Source of the DNA: Nitratireductor sp. ZSWI3
GTDB lineage: Bacteria > Pseudomonadota > Alphaproteobacteria > Rhizobiales > Rhizobiaceae
NCBI RefSeq assembly: GCF_024655565.1
Contig: NZ_JANKOF010000007.1
Coordinates: 38,061 to 102,060, forward strand
DNA length: 64,000 bases
Direction: 5' to 3'
Shown here one piece after another: positions 8,477-17,057 of this stretch; positions within the stretch are counted from its first letter, which is position 1; the number at the start of each line of letters is the position of its first letter. A program made the position numbers and the translations under genes. The notes under the pieces were generated by a model. The model had not been told where the DNA came from, searched no databases, and was given only the letters and a program-made list of their open reading frames with translations.

Positions 8477-9388
8477 ATGAATGTGAAACAGCTCGAGGCC
8501 TTCGACGCCTTCATGAGCCATGGCTCGGCAACGCGCGCGGCAGCGGCGCTCAAGATCAGCCAGCCCATGGTCAGCCGTCTGCTCGCGCAACTGGAGGAGA
8601 CGGCCGGCTTTCCGCTCTTCGTGCGCAAGCGCAACCAGCTCGTGCCGACCCACGAGGCGATGCTCTTCCACACCACCGTTTCGCGGTCCCTGACGGCGTT
8701 CCAGGAACTGGAGCGGGAGGCCCGTGCGATCGCCAACCGGCAGGTCGGCCGCATCGTCGTCGCCGCCCAGCCGATCTATGTGGACACCTTCCTGCTCGAC
8801 GTGGTGGCGCGCTTCAAGACGACCCATCCGGACGTCGCCGTGAAGATCGTCGACACCGGCCTCGAGGAACTGCTCCGCATGTTCAACGAGGGCAGTTGCG
8901 ACATCGGCGTCGGCATCACGCTGGACGCCAGCCCCTATGGCGCGAGCCTGATCCCCCTTGGCGCCTGCGAGGCGCGCTGCCTGATGCCGAAGGACCATCG
9001 GCTGGCGGCGGGCAAGGGGCCGCTTCGGCTGGAGGACCTGCGCCGCGAGGTGTTCGTGGACCTGGCGATCGGCAGTCCCTTGCGGACCCGCGTCGACTAC
9101 ATCATGCAAAGCATCGGCGCGCAGCGGAAGATCGCCGCCGAGGCGCGCACGCTGCGCGCGGTGCATGGCCTGGTGCGGCGCGGCGTCGGCATCGCCATCG
9201 TCGACCCGTTCACCGCCCTCCTGGGATCCGGCGACGGTGTGGTCGAACGTCCTCTTTTTCCCGCCATTCGATGGGATATGGCCATCTTCCATCACGACGA
9301 CCGCCCGCTGAGTCGCATCGAGATGGCCTTCATCGACACGATGCGCGCCGAAATCGGCATCCTGCGCGAGCGCGCGGTGCTGTCGTGA
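8477..9388 (+). CDS. LysR family transcriptional regulator
   Basis: 303 residues from the ATG at 8477, preceded by GTGGGA; in-frame starts at 8456 and 8462 are less likely. The N-terminal helix-turn-helix is typical (MNVKQLEAFDAFMSHGS, then AAAALKISQPMVSRLLAQLE), followed by a LysR substrate-binding domain. The gene is divergent from the second tctCBA operon, the classic arrangement for a LysR activator and its target. The effector is probably the transported acid or its metabolite. Confidence 0.92.
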   Translation: MNVKQLEAFDAFMSHGSATRAAAALKISQPMVSRLLAQLEETAGFPLFVRKRNQLVPTHEAMLFHTTVSRSLTAFQELEREARAIANRQVGRIVVAAQPIYVDTFLLDVVARFKTTHPDVAVKIVDTGLEELLRMFNEGSCDIGVGITLDASPYGASLIPLGACEARCLMPKDHRLAAGKGPLRLEDLRREVFVDLAIGSPLRTRVDYIMQSIGAQRKIAAEARTLRAVHGLVRRGVGIAIVDPFTALLGSGDGVVERPLFPAIRWDMAIFHHDDRPLSRIEMAFIDTMRAEIGILRERAVLS

Positions 9389-9672
9389 GGGGCGGCGGCC
9401 CGTCATCGGAACGGACGCGGAGCTCCGAGGGCGCGGACCTGCGTCGAAGCCGTTGAACCATCCTAAACCGGTTATTGAAACTCGCGGGCGGGAAAACTGC
9501 AGGATCGATACATTTTCAATGAGAAGTTGTATTGAGGCGGCGAAATGGTGCTGGGCAAGCGGTCTTTTTTAAAGCATCCGCGTATGTTATCTTTGTTTAT
9601 GAAAGTGAGGATTGTTGGGAAGGCGGTTACTTAACACCGGAATTATCACACAATCCCATGGAAGGGGGACGC

Positions 9673-10170
9673 ATGCGGACGTTTCTTCTTGCTTGTATCG
9701 TGGCTACTGCTGTCTCGGCCGAGGGGGTTGGTTCAGCATCTGCCCAGACAGCGACCACCCAGTTCAACGTACAGATAACAATCAACGCCGAGTGCCAGAT
9801 AAACGCGGCGTCTGACCTGGATTTTGGTGCATCCGGTGTAATCGGCGCGGCCATTGAAGCAACCAGTGCCATTGCCGTGCAGTGTACCAATGGAACAACG
9901 TATGACATCGGCTTAAATGAGGGGCAGGGCGCTGGCGCCACAGTCGCGGATCGCGCGATGACGGGCCCCAACTCGGAAGATGTCGCGTATTCGCTCTATA
10001 CCGATGCGGCTCATACGGATGTGTGGGGCAACACCATCGGCACCGACACGGTGGCCGGCACGGGTACCGGGAGCGAACAGACCTACACGGTATTTGGTCA
10101 GGTTCCTGCACAAGCGACCCCGACGCCCGGCACGTATACCGATATCATCACTGTAACGCTGACATATTGA
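9673..10170 (+). CDS. Spore coat protein U (SCPU) domain pilin, Csu-type major subunit
   Basis: 165 residues from the ATG at 9673 after GAAGGGGG. A signal peptide ends near SASA-QT. The mature protein is a single SCPU/Csu pilin domain with two cysteines (AECQI and VQCTN), an internal YDIGLNEG segment and the family-typical ending GTYTDIITVTLTY, whose alternating pattern would be the donor/acceptor strand edge. Such subunits polymerise outside the cell through a chaperone-usher pathway into thin adhesive pili. It is first in a four-gene cluster. Codon and base composition is less GC-rich than the flanking genes. Confidence 0.88.
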   Translation: MRTFLLACIVATAVSAEGVGSASAQTATTQFNVQITINAECQINAASDLDFGASGVIGAAIEATSAIAVQCTNGTTYDIGLNEGQGAGATVADRAMTGPNSEDVAYSLYTDAAHTDVWGNTIGTDTVAGTGTGSEQTYTVFGQVPAQATPTPGTYTDIITVTLTY

Positions 10171-10175
10171 AGATC

Positions 10176-10916
10176 ATGCTGGATACGGCGATGATATGGC
10201 GTTCGCTTGCTGCGACCGTTGCAGCCTTGGTGATGCTTCTCCAATCAGGCGATCCGTCCGATGCCGCGTCTCTTCGCGTGGCACCCGTGATCGTCGACCT
10301 CAGGTCTCCGACAGCCGCATCCACGATCCGCGTATGGAACGACGCTCGCCAGCCGATCAATGTGCAGATTCGGGTGTTTCGCTGGAGGCAGCGCAACGGC
10401 GAGGACACCTATGAAGCGACGAACGATGTGGTCGTCAGCCCGCCGATCGCGACGCTTCAGCCGGGTGGGGAGAACATCGTTCGTGTCGTGCGCGTATCGA
10501 AGCGCCCCGTTCAGGGCGAGGAAAGCTACCGCTTGGTGGTCGACGAGTTGCCCGATCCTTCGCGCCGAGCGGCGGGCAACGTGGCGCTTGTCGTCCGGCA
10601 TTCGATCCCGGTCTTCTTTGCCACCAATGAAGCCGCAGGAGCCAATCCATCGTGGAGCGTCAGACAGCAGCGTGGCGGATTCGTCGTCACGGTGCAGAAC
10701 AACGGCACAAAGCGGCTCAAGGTGTCCAACCTCGCCCTGAGCAGCGGCGCCGGGACGATGGCGAGGCGCGAGGGGTTGGTTGGCTATGTGCTTGGCAATT
10801 CGACTGCAAGCTGGTTTGTACCGGGCAGCGGCAAGCTCTCAGGGCGTTCGGTAACGATCACTGCGGACAGCGAAGCAGGACGTTTCGATGCGACCGCGCG
10901 TCTCAGGGGCGGCTAG
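10176..10916 (+). CDS. Pilus assembly periplasmic chaperone (PapD-like, Csu type)
   Basis: 246 residues, starting 5 bp after the pilin stop; the ATG at 10191 is an alternative. A signal peptide precedes LRVAPVIVDLRSPTAASTIRVWN, the first strand pair of PapD-type chaperones. PPIATLQPGGENIVRVVR and YRLVVDELPDP follow as the subunit-binding G1 strand region. It would hold pilin subunits in the periplasm and deliver them to the usher. The 3' end overlaps the usher gene by 29 bp, supporting translational coupling. Confidence 0.9.
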   Translation: MLDTAMIWRSLAATVAALVMLLQSGDPSDAASLRVAPVIVDLRSPTAASTIRVWNDARQPINVQIRVFRWRQRNGEDTYEATNDVVVSPPIATLQPGGENIVRVVRVSKRPVQGEESYRLVVDELPDPSRRAAGNVALVVRHSIPVFFATNEAAGANPSWSVRQQRGGFVVTVQNNGTKRLKVSNLALSSGAGTMARREGLVGYVLGNSTASWFVPGSGKLSGRSVTITADSEAGRFDATARLRGG

Positions 10917-13314
10917 TGTCCTGCTTTTGATGTCGGCTGGATTCCTGACGCCAATCAACGCGCCCCAGGCACTTGCAGAAGCAATTCCTGCGCCTGGTCC
11001 AGATGGGAGCAGTGCCAGAGACCTTCAGCTCGAAGTCTACGTCAACGGTGACAGCACCGAACTCATCGCATCCTTCCATGAAGATGAGGATGGAACGCTT
11101 GTGATCGAACCAGAACAGTTGAGCAACGTCGGCCTCGATCCGGCCGAGACGGCTGTTCGACCCGACGGTCTGGTTGATATCGCGCAGCTTCCGGGTGTCT
11201 CATACACTTATGATGAAGCCGCTCAGAGCATTCATTTCGAGGTCGCATTCGATGCGTTGTCCACGCGCATCATAAGGGCACACAAGAACGTTTCGGAGGA
11301 AGAGGCGACAGGTGCGGCGAAAAGCAGCTTCGGCGCACTGATGAACTACACGGTCTACGCCAGCACGGGCGGCGATGATATTGATGACATGTGGAGCTTT
11401 GAAGGTGTGTCGGGATGGCTCGAAGGACGGGTTTTCGGTCCATTTGGTGTGATATCCCACTCTCATCTTGCAAGAAGCTCCACAAACGACCGATACGGAT
11501 CCACTCGCCTCGATACCAACTGGTCCTATTCGAGCCGGAATTGGATGACGACGTTTCGAGCAGGCGATGTCATCACGGGCGGATTGAGCTGGACGCGTCC
11601 GACCCGTCTGGGAGGGCTGCAAATACAGCGCAATTTCGGATTGCGTCCGGATCTCGTCACGATGCCGTTGCCCGAACTGTCCGGATCCGCAGCTGTTCCT
11701 TCGACCGTAGACGTCTATCTCAACAATGCTCGCCACGTCTCCGAGGGCGTTCCGGCCGGACCGTTCCGGATCAGCGACCTCCCTGTCGTCACGGGCGGCG
11801 GTACCGCGCGGGTCGTCGTGCGTGATGCCCTCGGACGGGAGACGGTGACCGAGACGCCGTTCTTTGCATCGTCGCAGCTTCTGGCACCCGGGCTTTGGGA
11901 CTATTCGATGGAAGCCGGGTTTGCGCGCCGCTTCTATGGCATCGAATCCAACGATTATGACAGCCGCCTCATGGCTTCGGGGACGTTTCGTTACGGGCTG
12001 AGCGACTGGCTGACGCTGGAGGGTCACGCCGAGGGAGGTGGCGGTCTGATCAACGGTGGGGCCGGGGCAGTGTTCGGCCTCGGGCCCTATGGCGTCGGAA
12101 CGCTTGCGGTTTCAGCAAGCAGTTACAACGGAGCATCGGGTTTTCAAGTTGCCGGCAGCATGGAGCTCGAATATTCGGGCGTGCATTTCTTTGCGCGCTC
12201 CCAACGGACTTTCGGTGATTACAGCGACATTGCCGCAATCACTGCGCAACCCTTTCCGGCCAGTTTGCCGGGAGCGGGTTTCATCGGTGCTGCGCCACCC
12301 CGGACGATCAATCAGGTCTCCCTTTCCGTACCCATGAAAATCGATCCGACCAGCCTCAGCTTTAGCTATACGGAGCTCAAGACGGTCGAGGGCGACAAGT
12401 CGCGTCTTCTCGGGCTGTCCCTCAACCGCCCGTTTGGCACAAGCGCGTCCCTGTTTGCCACCGCATTCACCGACCTGGAGAACGAGAACTCCTTCGGTGT
12501 CTTCGTCGGGCTGTCAATGCCCTTCGGAAGGGATGTCCATGCCTCCACCGGCGTTTCGACTGATGGTCAAGGCACAGCCGTTACGACGACGTTGACCAAG
12601 TCGGAAGGGGCCGGGATCGGTGGCTACGGCTGGCGGCTGCGGGACACAGAAGGCGATCGCACCAACCGCGCCGCTTCAGCCAGCTATCGCAGCCGGTTTG
12701 CCCGGGTGGAGGCTGGCATCGAACAGCATGGCGATCACTTTCGCTCGTTCGGCCAGATCGACGGCGCGGTTGTTGCTGCTGGCGGAGGGGTCTTTCTGTC
12801 AAACAGAATCGACGACGCCTTCGCCGTGGTCGACACAGGTGCCGCCGGGGTCGATGTCGAGTACGAGAACCGTCCGATAGGGCGTACCGATCGTGGGGGC
12901 AGGCTGCTGATCCCCGTTCTGCGCTCCTATGAGCCGAACAAGATCACGATCGATCCAGCCAATCTGCCGGTCGATGCGACGGTCGGCAATACGATGGAAG
13001 TGGTCGTTCCGGCTGACCGTAGCGGAGCGGTGGTCCGCTTTGGTGTGGATACGGACCCGCGAGCGGCGCTCGTCACGTTGCGTGACGAGCAAGGCGCCTT
13101 TCTGGAGACCGGCTCGAGGGGGCGGCTCGATGGTCAATCGGAGGACTTTGTGGTCGGCTATGACGGTCAGGCCTTTGTCGCCGGGCTTGGCTCACACAAC
13201 CGCATTGTCATCGATCAGGCAAGCCGGGGACGTTGTGCGGCCGAATTCGATTTCGAACCACGCCCGGGCGTGCAGATCACCATCCCCGACGTCACCTGTC
13301 GTGCAATCCGGTGA
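10888..13314 (+). CDS. Fimbrial outer-membrane usher protein (Csu/CsuD type)
   Basis: 808 residues. A signal peptide is followed by an N-terminal usher domain (LQLEVYVNGDSTELIASF), a long beta-barrel region with FRAGDVITGGLSW and PLPELSGSAAVPSTVDVYLN (the plug-preceding segment typical of ushers), and a C-terminal domain ending in CRAIR. FimD-family ushers form the outer-membrane pore through which pilin is polymerised. The start lies inside the chaperone gene, preceded by AGGA. The stop overlaps a possible GTG start of the tip gene. Confidence 0.93.
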   Translation: MRPRVSGAASVLLLMSAGFLTPINAPQALAEAIPAPGPDGSSARDLQLEVYVNGDSTELIASFHEDEDGTLVIEPEQLSNVGLDPAETAVRPDGLVDIAQLPGVSYTYDEAAQSIHFEVAFDALSTRIIRAHKNVSEEEATGAAKSSFGALMNYTVYASTGGDDIDDMWSFEGVSGWLEGRVFGPFGVISHSHLARSSTNDRYGSTRLDTNWSYSSRNWMTTFRAGDVITGGLSWTRPTRLGGLQIQRNFGLRPDLVTMPLPELSGSAAVPSTVDVYLNNARHVSEGVPAGPFRISDLPVVTGGGTARVVVRDALGRETVTETPFFASSQLLAPGLWDYSMEAGFARRFYGIESNDYDSRLMASGTFRYGLSDWLTLEGHAEGGGGLINGGAGAVFGLGPYGVGTLAVSASSYNGASGFQVAGSMELEYSGVHFFARSQRTFGDYSDIAAITAQPFPASLPGAGFIGAAPPRTINQVSLSVPMKIDPTSLSFSYTELKTVEGDKSRLLGLSLNRPFGTSASLFATAFTDLENENSFGVFVGLSMPFGRDVHASTGVSTDGQGTAVTTTLTKSEGAGIGGYGWRLRDTEGDRTNRAASASYRSRFARVEAGIEQHGDHFRSFGQIDGAVVAAGGGVFLSNRIDDAFAVVDTGAAGVDVEYENRPIGRTDRGGRLLIPVLRSYEPNKITIDPANLPVDATVGNTMEVVVPADRSGAVVRFGVDTDPRAALVTLRDEQGAFLETGSRGRLDGQSEDFVVGYDGQAFVAGLGSHNRIVIDQASRGRCAAEFDFEPRPGVQITIPDVTCRAIR

Positions 13315-13322
13315 GAAAGCTC

Positions 13323-14273
13323 ATGCTGCGTTCGGTCCTGATCTCGTTGACCATGATCATTCTGTTGCCCGTGTCGGCACTGGCCCAGAGTTGTTCCTTC
13401 AGCGTCAGCAGCGTGGATTTCGGCAATGTCGATACGTTGACCGGTGCGGTCGCCGACACGACGGCCAGCGTCGACGTCACCTGTTCTTCGGGTCTCCTGA
13501 CCAATGTCCGCGTATGCCTCAACATCAACGCCGGCTCGGGCGGTGCAACCTCTGGCACTCGTCACATGCGCAACGCCGCCAACGCCGCGCTCGACTACAC
13601 CTTCTATCAGGATGCAGCCCGTACGATTCCCTGGGGTTCGCGGACAAACACGGCGCTCGGCTCGCCAGTGGCTCTCAACTTCACACAGCTTCTCGGTTCC
13701 ACCACGCAAAGCAGAACGATTTACGCCCGGGTCTTCGCCAATCAGCAAAGTGCCGCCGCCGGGCTGTACACGTCGATATTTTCCGGTGCCCAGGTCAGCT
13801 TCAACTACACCACCTATCTGCTCATTTCGAACCCGCCGGCCTGCTCCACCGTGACCCAGAACACGACGCAACCGAGTTTTACGACACAGGCGAATGTCAT
13901 ACCCAACTGCAGCGTGACCGCGCAGAATATCAACTTCGGCTCCCATGGTGTGCTCAGCAGCCAGGTCGATGCGACGGGCGGCATCAACGTCACATGCACA
14001 CCTGGGACAAACTACACCATTGGTCTCAACAACGGCCTCAGTGGCACCGGCCCCACGGCGCGCCGCATGACGCTCGGCGGCGGATCGGTACTCTACGGTC
14101 TTTACAAGGACGCCGCCCGCAGCCAGCCGTGGGGCAATGCCGGCGGCGACCTGGCAACCGGCACGGGCGCGGGAGCAACGCAGAGCCTGCCGGTCTACGG
14201 TCGCGTCCCATCGCAGCCGACCCCCGCAGCCGGACTCTACACCGATACGGTGGTGGTGACCGTCACCTATTGA
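13323..14273 (+). CDS. Two-domain spore coat U protein, probable Csu-type pilus tip subunit
   Basis: 316 residues from the ATG at 13323; a GTG at 13311 overlaps the usher stop and is an alternative. After a signal peptide (VSALA-QS) come two SCPU domains. The first (about 20-170) starts CSFSVSSVDFGNVD. The second (about 178-316) has NCSVTAQNINFGSHG, YTIGLNNGLSG and ends GLYTDTVVVTVTY, very like the pilin at 9673-10170. A two-domain subunit last in the cluster matches the CsuE tip adhesin layout: an N-terminal adhesin domain plus a C-terminal pilin domain. The tip role is inferred. Confidence 0.82.
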   Translation: MLRSVLISLTMIILLPVSALAQSCSFSVSSVDFGNVDTLTGAVADTTASVDVTCSSGLLTNVRVCLNINAGSGGATSGTRHMRNAANAALDYTFYQDAARTIPWGSRTNTALGSPVALNFTQLLGSTTQSRTIYARVFANQQSAAAGLYTSIFSGAQVSFNYTTYLLISNPPACSTVTQNTTQPSFTTQANVIPNCSVTAQNINFGSHGVLSSQVDATGGINVTCTPGTNYTIGLNNGLSGTGPTARRMTLGGGSVLYGLYKDAARSQPWGNAGGDLATGTGAGATQSLPVYGRVPSQPTPAAGLYTDTVVVTVTY

Positions 14274-14331
14274 GATGAAAAGAACCGTCAGGCGATTCGC
14301 CGCCGTCGCTTCACACGCCGGTGTTTCGGCC

Positions 14332-15393
14332 TCAGTTTCCCGAATGTGAGCCTCGCGGTAGGAGAACCGCCGCCGCGTGCGACTTCCGGGCACCGGGAGC
14401 CGGCGAATTCGTCCGCCGGTAGTCCGACGGCGTCAGGCCCAGCTCGGACCTGAACGTGTTGATGAGGTGCGAGGCGTCGCAGAAGCCGGTGGCATGGGCG
14501 ATCTGCGTTACCGTTCGCCCGGTGCTCTCAAGCAGCCCGCGCACGGCATCGAGGCGAAGCCGGAGATCGGCCCGTGACGGCGAGAGGCCGAGGTCGTTCT
14601 GAAAGCGTCGCTCGAGTTGCCGCCGGCCGATTCCCAACCCCCGCGCCAGGTCCTCGACGGTTTCGGGGTTCTCCATGTTCTGGCGCATCCGGATCAAGGC
14701 TTTGCGCACCACCGGATCGCGGGCGGTCAGATCACTGCGGAACCCGGGCTGGGGTTTGTCACCGGCCATGGCTTCGTCGATGATCATGATGCTCAGACTC
14801 TTGGTGGCGGCGACGCGGCCGATGTGCTTTTCGACCAGCCAGGCGGCCAGATGGGCGGCGCTGTGCCCGCCCGAGCAGGTCAACCGGTCCCGGTCGACGA
14901 CGAAGATCTGGTCCGAGACGGGGTTGGCGGTGTCGAAACGTTCCACAAAGTCGTCATGGTGAAACCAGCTCACGCAGCAGCGATAGCCGTCGAGAAGCCC
15001 GGCTTCATGGAGCAGGAAGACACCGGTGCACAGGCCGACAAGCGGCACGCCGGCCCCGGCCGCCGATTTGAGAAACGCGACGCTTTCGCGCGAAAGACCG
15101 CTTGCTTCCTGGATGAGCCCGCCGACGACGACGATGTAATCATACTCTCCGCCATTGTGCAGGCGGGTATCGGGCTGGATCTTGACGCCGCAGCTCGACC
15201 GGACCGAGTGCATGTCGGCCGACAGCACCGACCATTCGCAATGGATCGGCCGCGAGCGATCCGCTTCGTCGGCGGCGAGCCGCAGGACATCCACGAAATT
15301 GGCAAAGGCGGAAAGCGTGAAGCGGTCCGCAAGCAGGAACGCCACGCTCAAGCGCTTCTTGCCCGGCCTTTCGCGCGATGGAGTGATCTTCAT
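14332..15393 (-). CDS. GlxA family transcriptional regulator (DJ-1/PfpI domain plus AraC helix-turn-helix)
   Basis: 353 residues from the ATG at 15393. Residues of about 15-190 form a DJ-1/PfpI-like domain with the nucleophile-elbow motif LCTGVFLLHEAGLLDG. Residues of about 225-325 are an AraC DNA-binding domain (ARGLGIGRRQLERRF and IAHATGFCDASHLINTFR). This is the architecture of GbdR and CdhR, which control glycine betaine, dimethylglycine and carnitine breakdown. It is divergent from soxB with a 97-bp spacer, so regulation of soxBDAG is very likely. Confidence 0.88.
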   Translation of the reverse strand: MKITPSRERPGKKRLSVAFLLADRFTLSAFANFVDVLRLAADEADRSRPIHCEWSVLSADMHSVRSSCGVKIQPDTRLHNGGEYDYIVVVGGLIQEASGLSRESVAFLKSAAGAGVPLVGLCTGVFLLHEAGLLDGYRCCVSWFHHDDFVERFDTANPVSDQIFVVDRDRLTCSGGHSAAHLAAWLVEKHIGRVAATKSLSIMIIDEAMAGDKPQPGFRSDLTARDPVVRKALIRMRQNMENPETVEDLARGLGIGRRQLERRFQNDLGLSPSRADLRLRLDAVRGLLESTGRTVTQIAHATGFCDASHLINTFRSELGLTPSDYRRTNSPAPGARKSHAAAVLLPRGSHSGN

Positions 15394-15490
15394 GGCGCAA
15401 TCATACAATCAACACGACGCGATATTCCAGTTTTGTCTGGCCCTCTCCGACTAATATTCGGCAATTCGAACTTGCGGGAGGCCGCCTCTC

Positions 15491-16744
15491 ATGACGCATT
15501 TTTCTGCGCTGTCGCTTCTGATGAATGCTTTCACCGGTCAGAAGAACTGGACCGAGCAGTGGCCGGACAGCCAGCCGAAAGCCGAATACGACGTGGTGAT
15601 CGTCGGCGCCGGCGGGCACGGGCTGGGCGCTGCCTATTATCTGGCCAAGGAGCACGGGATCACCAATGTCGCGGTGATCGACAAGGGATGGCTCGGAGGC
15701 GGCAACACCGGGCGCAACACGACGATCATCCGCTCCAACTATCTCTATGACGAGAGCGCCAAGCTCTACGACCACGCGCTGGACCTGTGGGAGAACCTCA
15801 GCCAGGAGCTGAACTACAACGTCATGTACTCCAAGCGCGGCGTGATGATGCTGGCGCACAACGTGCACGACGTGCAGAGCTTTCAGCGTCATATCCATGC
15901 CAATCGCCTCAACGGGGTCGACAACCGGTGGCTGACCGCCGAGGAAGCCAAGGAATTCTGCCCGCCGCTCAACATCTCGCCGACGGCGCGTTACCCGGTC
16001 ATGGGTGCCGCGCTGCAGAAGCGCGCCGGCACCGCGCGCCATGATGCCGTGGCCTGGGGCTATGCGCGTGCCGCCGCATCACGCGGGGTGGACATCATCC
16101 AGAATTGCCCGGTCACCGCGATCCGGCGCGGCTCCGACGGCCGCGTTGCCGGCGTGGAGACGGCCAAGGGCTTCATCAGGGCGAAGAAGGTCGCCGTGTC
16201 TGCGGCAGGCAACACCACCGTCGTCATGGACAGCGCCGGCGTCCGCTTGCCGCTGGAAAGCTTTCCGCTCCAGGCGCTCGTCTCGGAGCCGGTCAAGCCG
16301 ATCTTCCCGTGCGTCGTCATGTCGAACACGGTGCATGCCTATATCAGCCAGTCCGACAAGGGCGAACTGGTCATCGGCTCCGGGACCGATCAGTACACCA
16401 GCTATTCGCAGCGCGGCGGATTGCCGTTGATCGAGCATACGGTCGCGGCGATCTGCGAGATCTTTCCGATCTTCACCCGCATGCGGATGCTGCGCAAATG
16501 GGGCGGCATCGTCGATGTGACGCCGGACCGCTCGGCCATCCTCGGCAAGACGCCGGTGCCGGGGCTCTACGTCAATTGCGGCTGGGGCACGGGCGGGTTC
16601 AAGGCGACGCCGGGCGCGGCTCACACCCTTGCCTGGACCGTCGCCAGGGACGAACCTCACCCGGCCAACGCGCCCTTCACCCTCGAGCGGTTCACCACCG
16701 GCCGTCTGATCGACGAGGCCGCCGCGGCCGCCGTCGCGCATTGA
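15491..16744 (+). CDS. soxB: Sarcosine oxidase subunit beta
   Basis: 417 residues, the usual length, starting after GGGAGG. The N terminus ([20 protein letters not shown]) and the Rossmann motif [22 protein letters not shown] are characteristic of SoxB of heterotetrameric sarcosine oxidase. The segment TARHDAVAW contains H184, a candidate for the histidine that carries covalent FMN in this enzyme. The complex oxidises sarcosine to glycine, passing the methyl group to tetrahydrofolate. First gene of soxBDAG; a 10-bp gap precedes soxD. Confidence 0.97.
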   Translation: MTHFSALSLLMNAFTGQKNWTEQWPDSQPKAEYDVVIVGAGGHGLGAAYYLAKEHGITNVAVIDKGWLGGGNTGRNTTIIRSNYLYDESAKLYDHALDLWENLSQELNYNVMYSKRGVMMLAHNVHDVQSFQRHIHANRLNGVDNRWLTAEEAKEFCPPLNISPTARYPVMGAALQKRAGTARHDAVAWGYARAAASRGVDIIQNCPVTAIRRGSDGRVAGVETAKGFIRAKKVAVSAAGNTTVVMDSAGVRLPLESFPLQALVSEPVKPIFPCVVMSNTVHAYISQSDKGELVIGSGTDQYTSYSQRGGLPLIEHTVAAICEIFPIFTRMRMLRKWGGIVDVTPDRSAILGKTPVPGLYVNCGWGTGGFKATPGAAHTLAWTVARDEPHPANAPFTLERFTTGRLIDEAAAAAVAH

Positions 16745-16754
16745 GGAGGAAACG

Positions 16755-17057
16755 ATGCTTCTCGTCCATTGCCCCTATTGCGAAGAGACCCTGCCGGAGC
16801 TGGAATTCGCCTATGCCGGCGAGGCGCACATCGCCCGGCCCGCCGAACCCTCTGCCATGAGCGATGAGGAGTGGCGCGACTATCTGTTCATCCGCAGCAA
16901 TGCGCGCGGGCCGCATTTCGAACGCTGGCGGCATCTGCACGGTTGCGGCCGGTTTTTCAACGCCGTGCGCGACACCGTCACCGACCGTTTCCTGATCACC
17001 TACAAGGCGGGCGAGCCGCGTCCCGACCTTTCCTCGCTCAAGGAGGCTGCGGAATGA
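16755..17057 (+). CDS. soxD: Sarcosine oxidase subunit delta
   Basis: 100 residues, standard for SoxD. The small zinc-binding subunit is recognised by CPYC near the start and HLHGCGRFFN in the second half; these residues bind one zinc ion in the known structures. Its stop overlaps the soxA start by four bases (ATGA), which implies translational coupling. Confidence 0.97.
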   Translation: MLLVHCPYCEETLPELEFAYAGEAHIARPAEPSAMSDEEWRDYLFIRSNARGPHFERWRHLHGCGRFFNAVRDTVTDRFLITYKAGEPRPDLSSLKEAAE

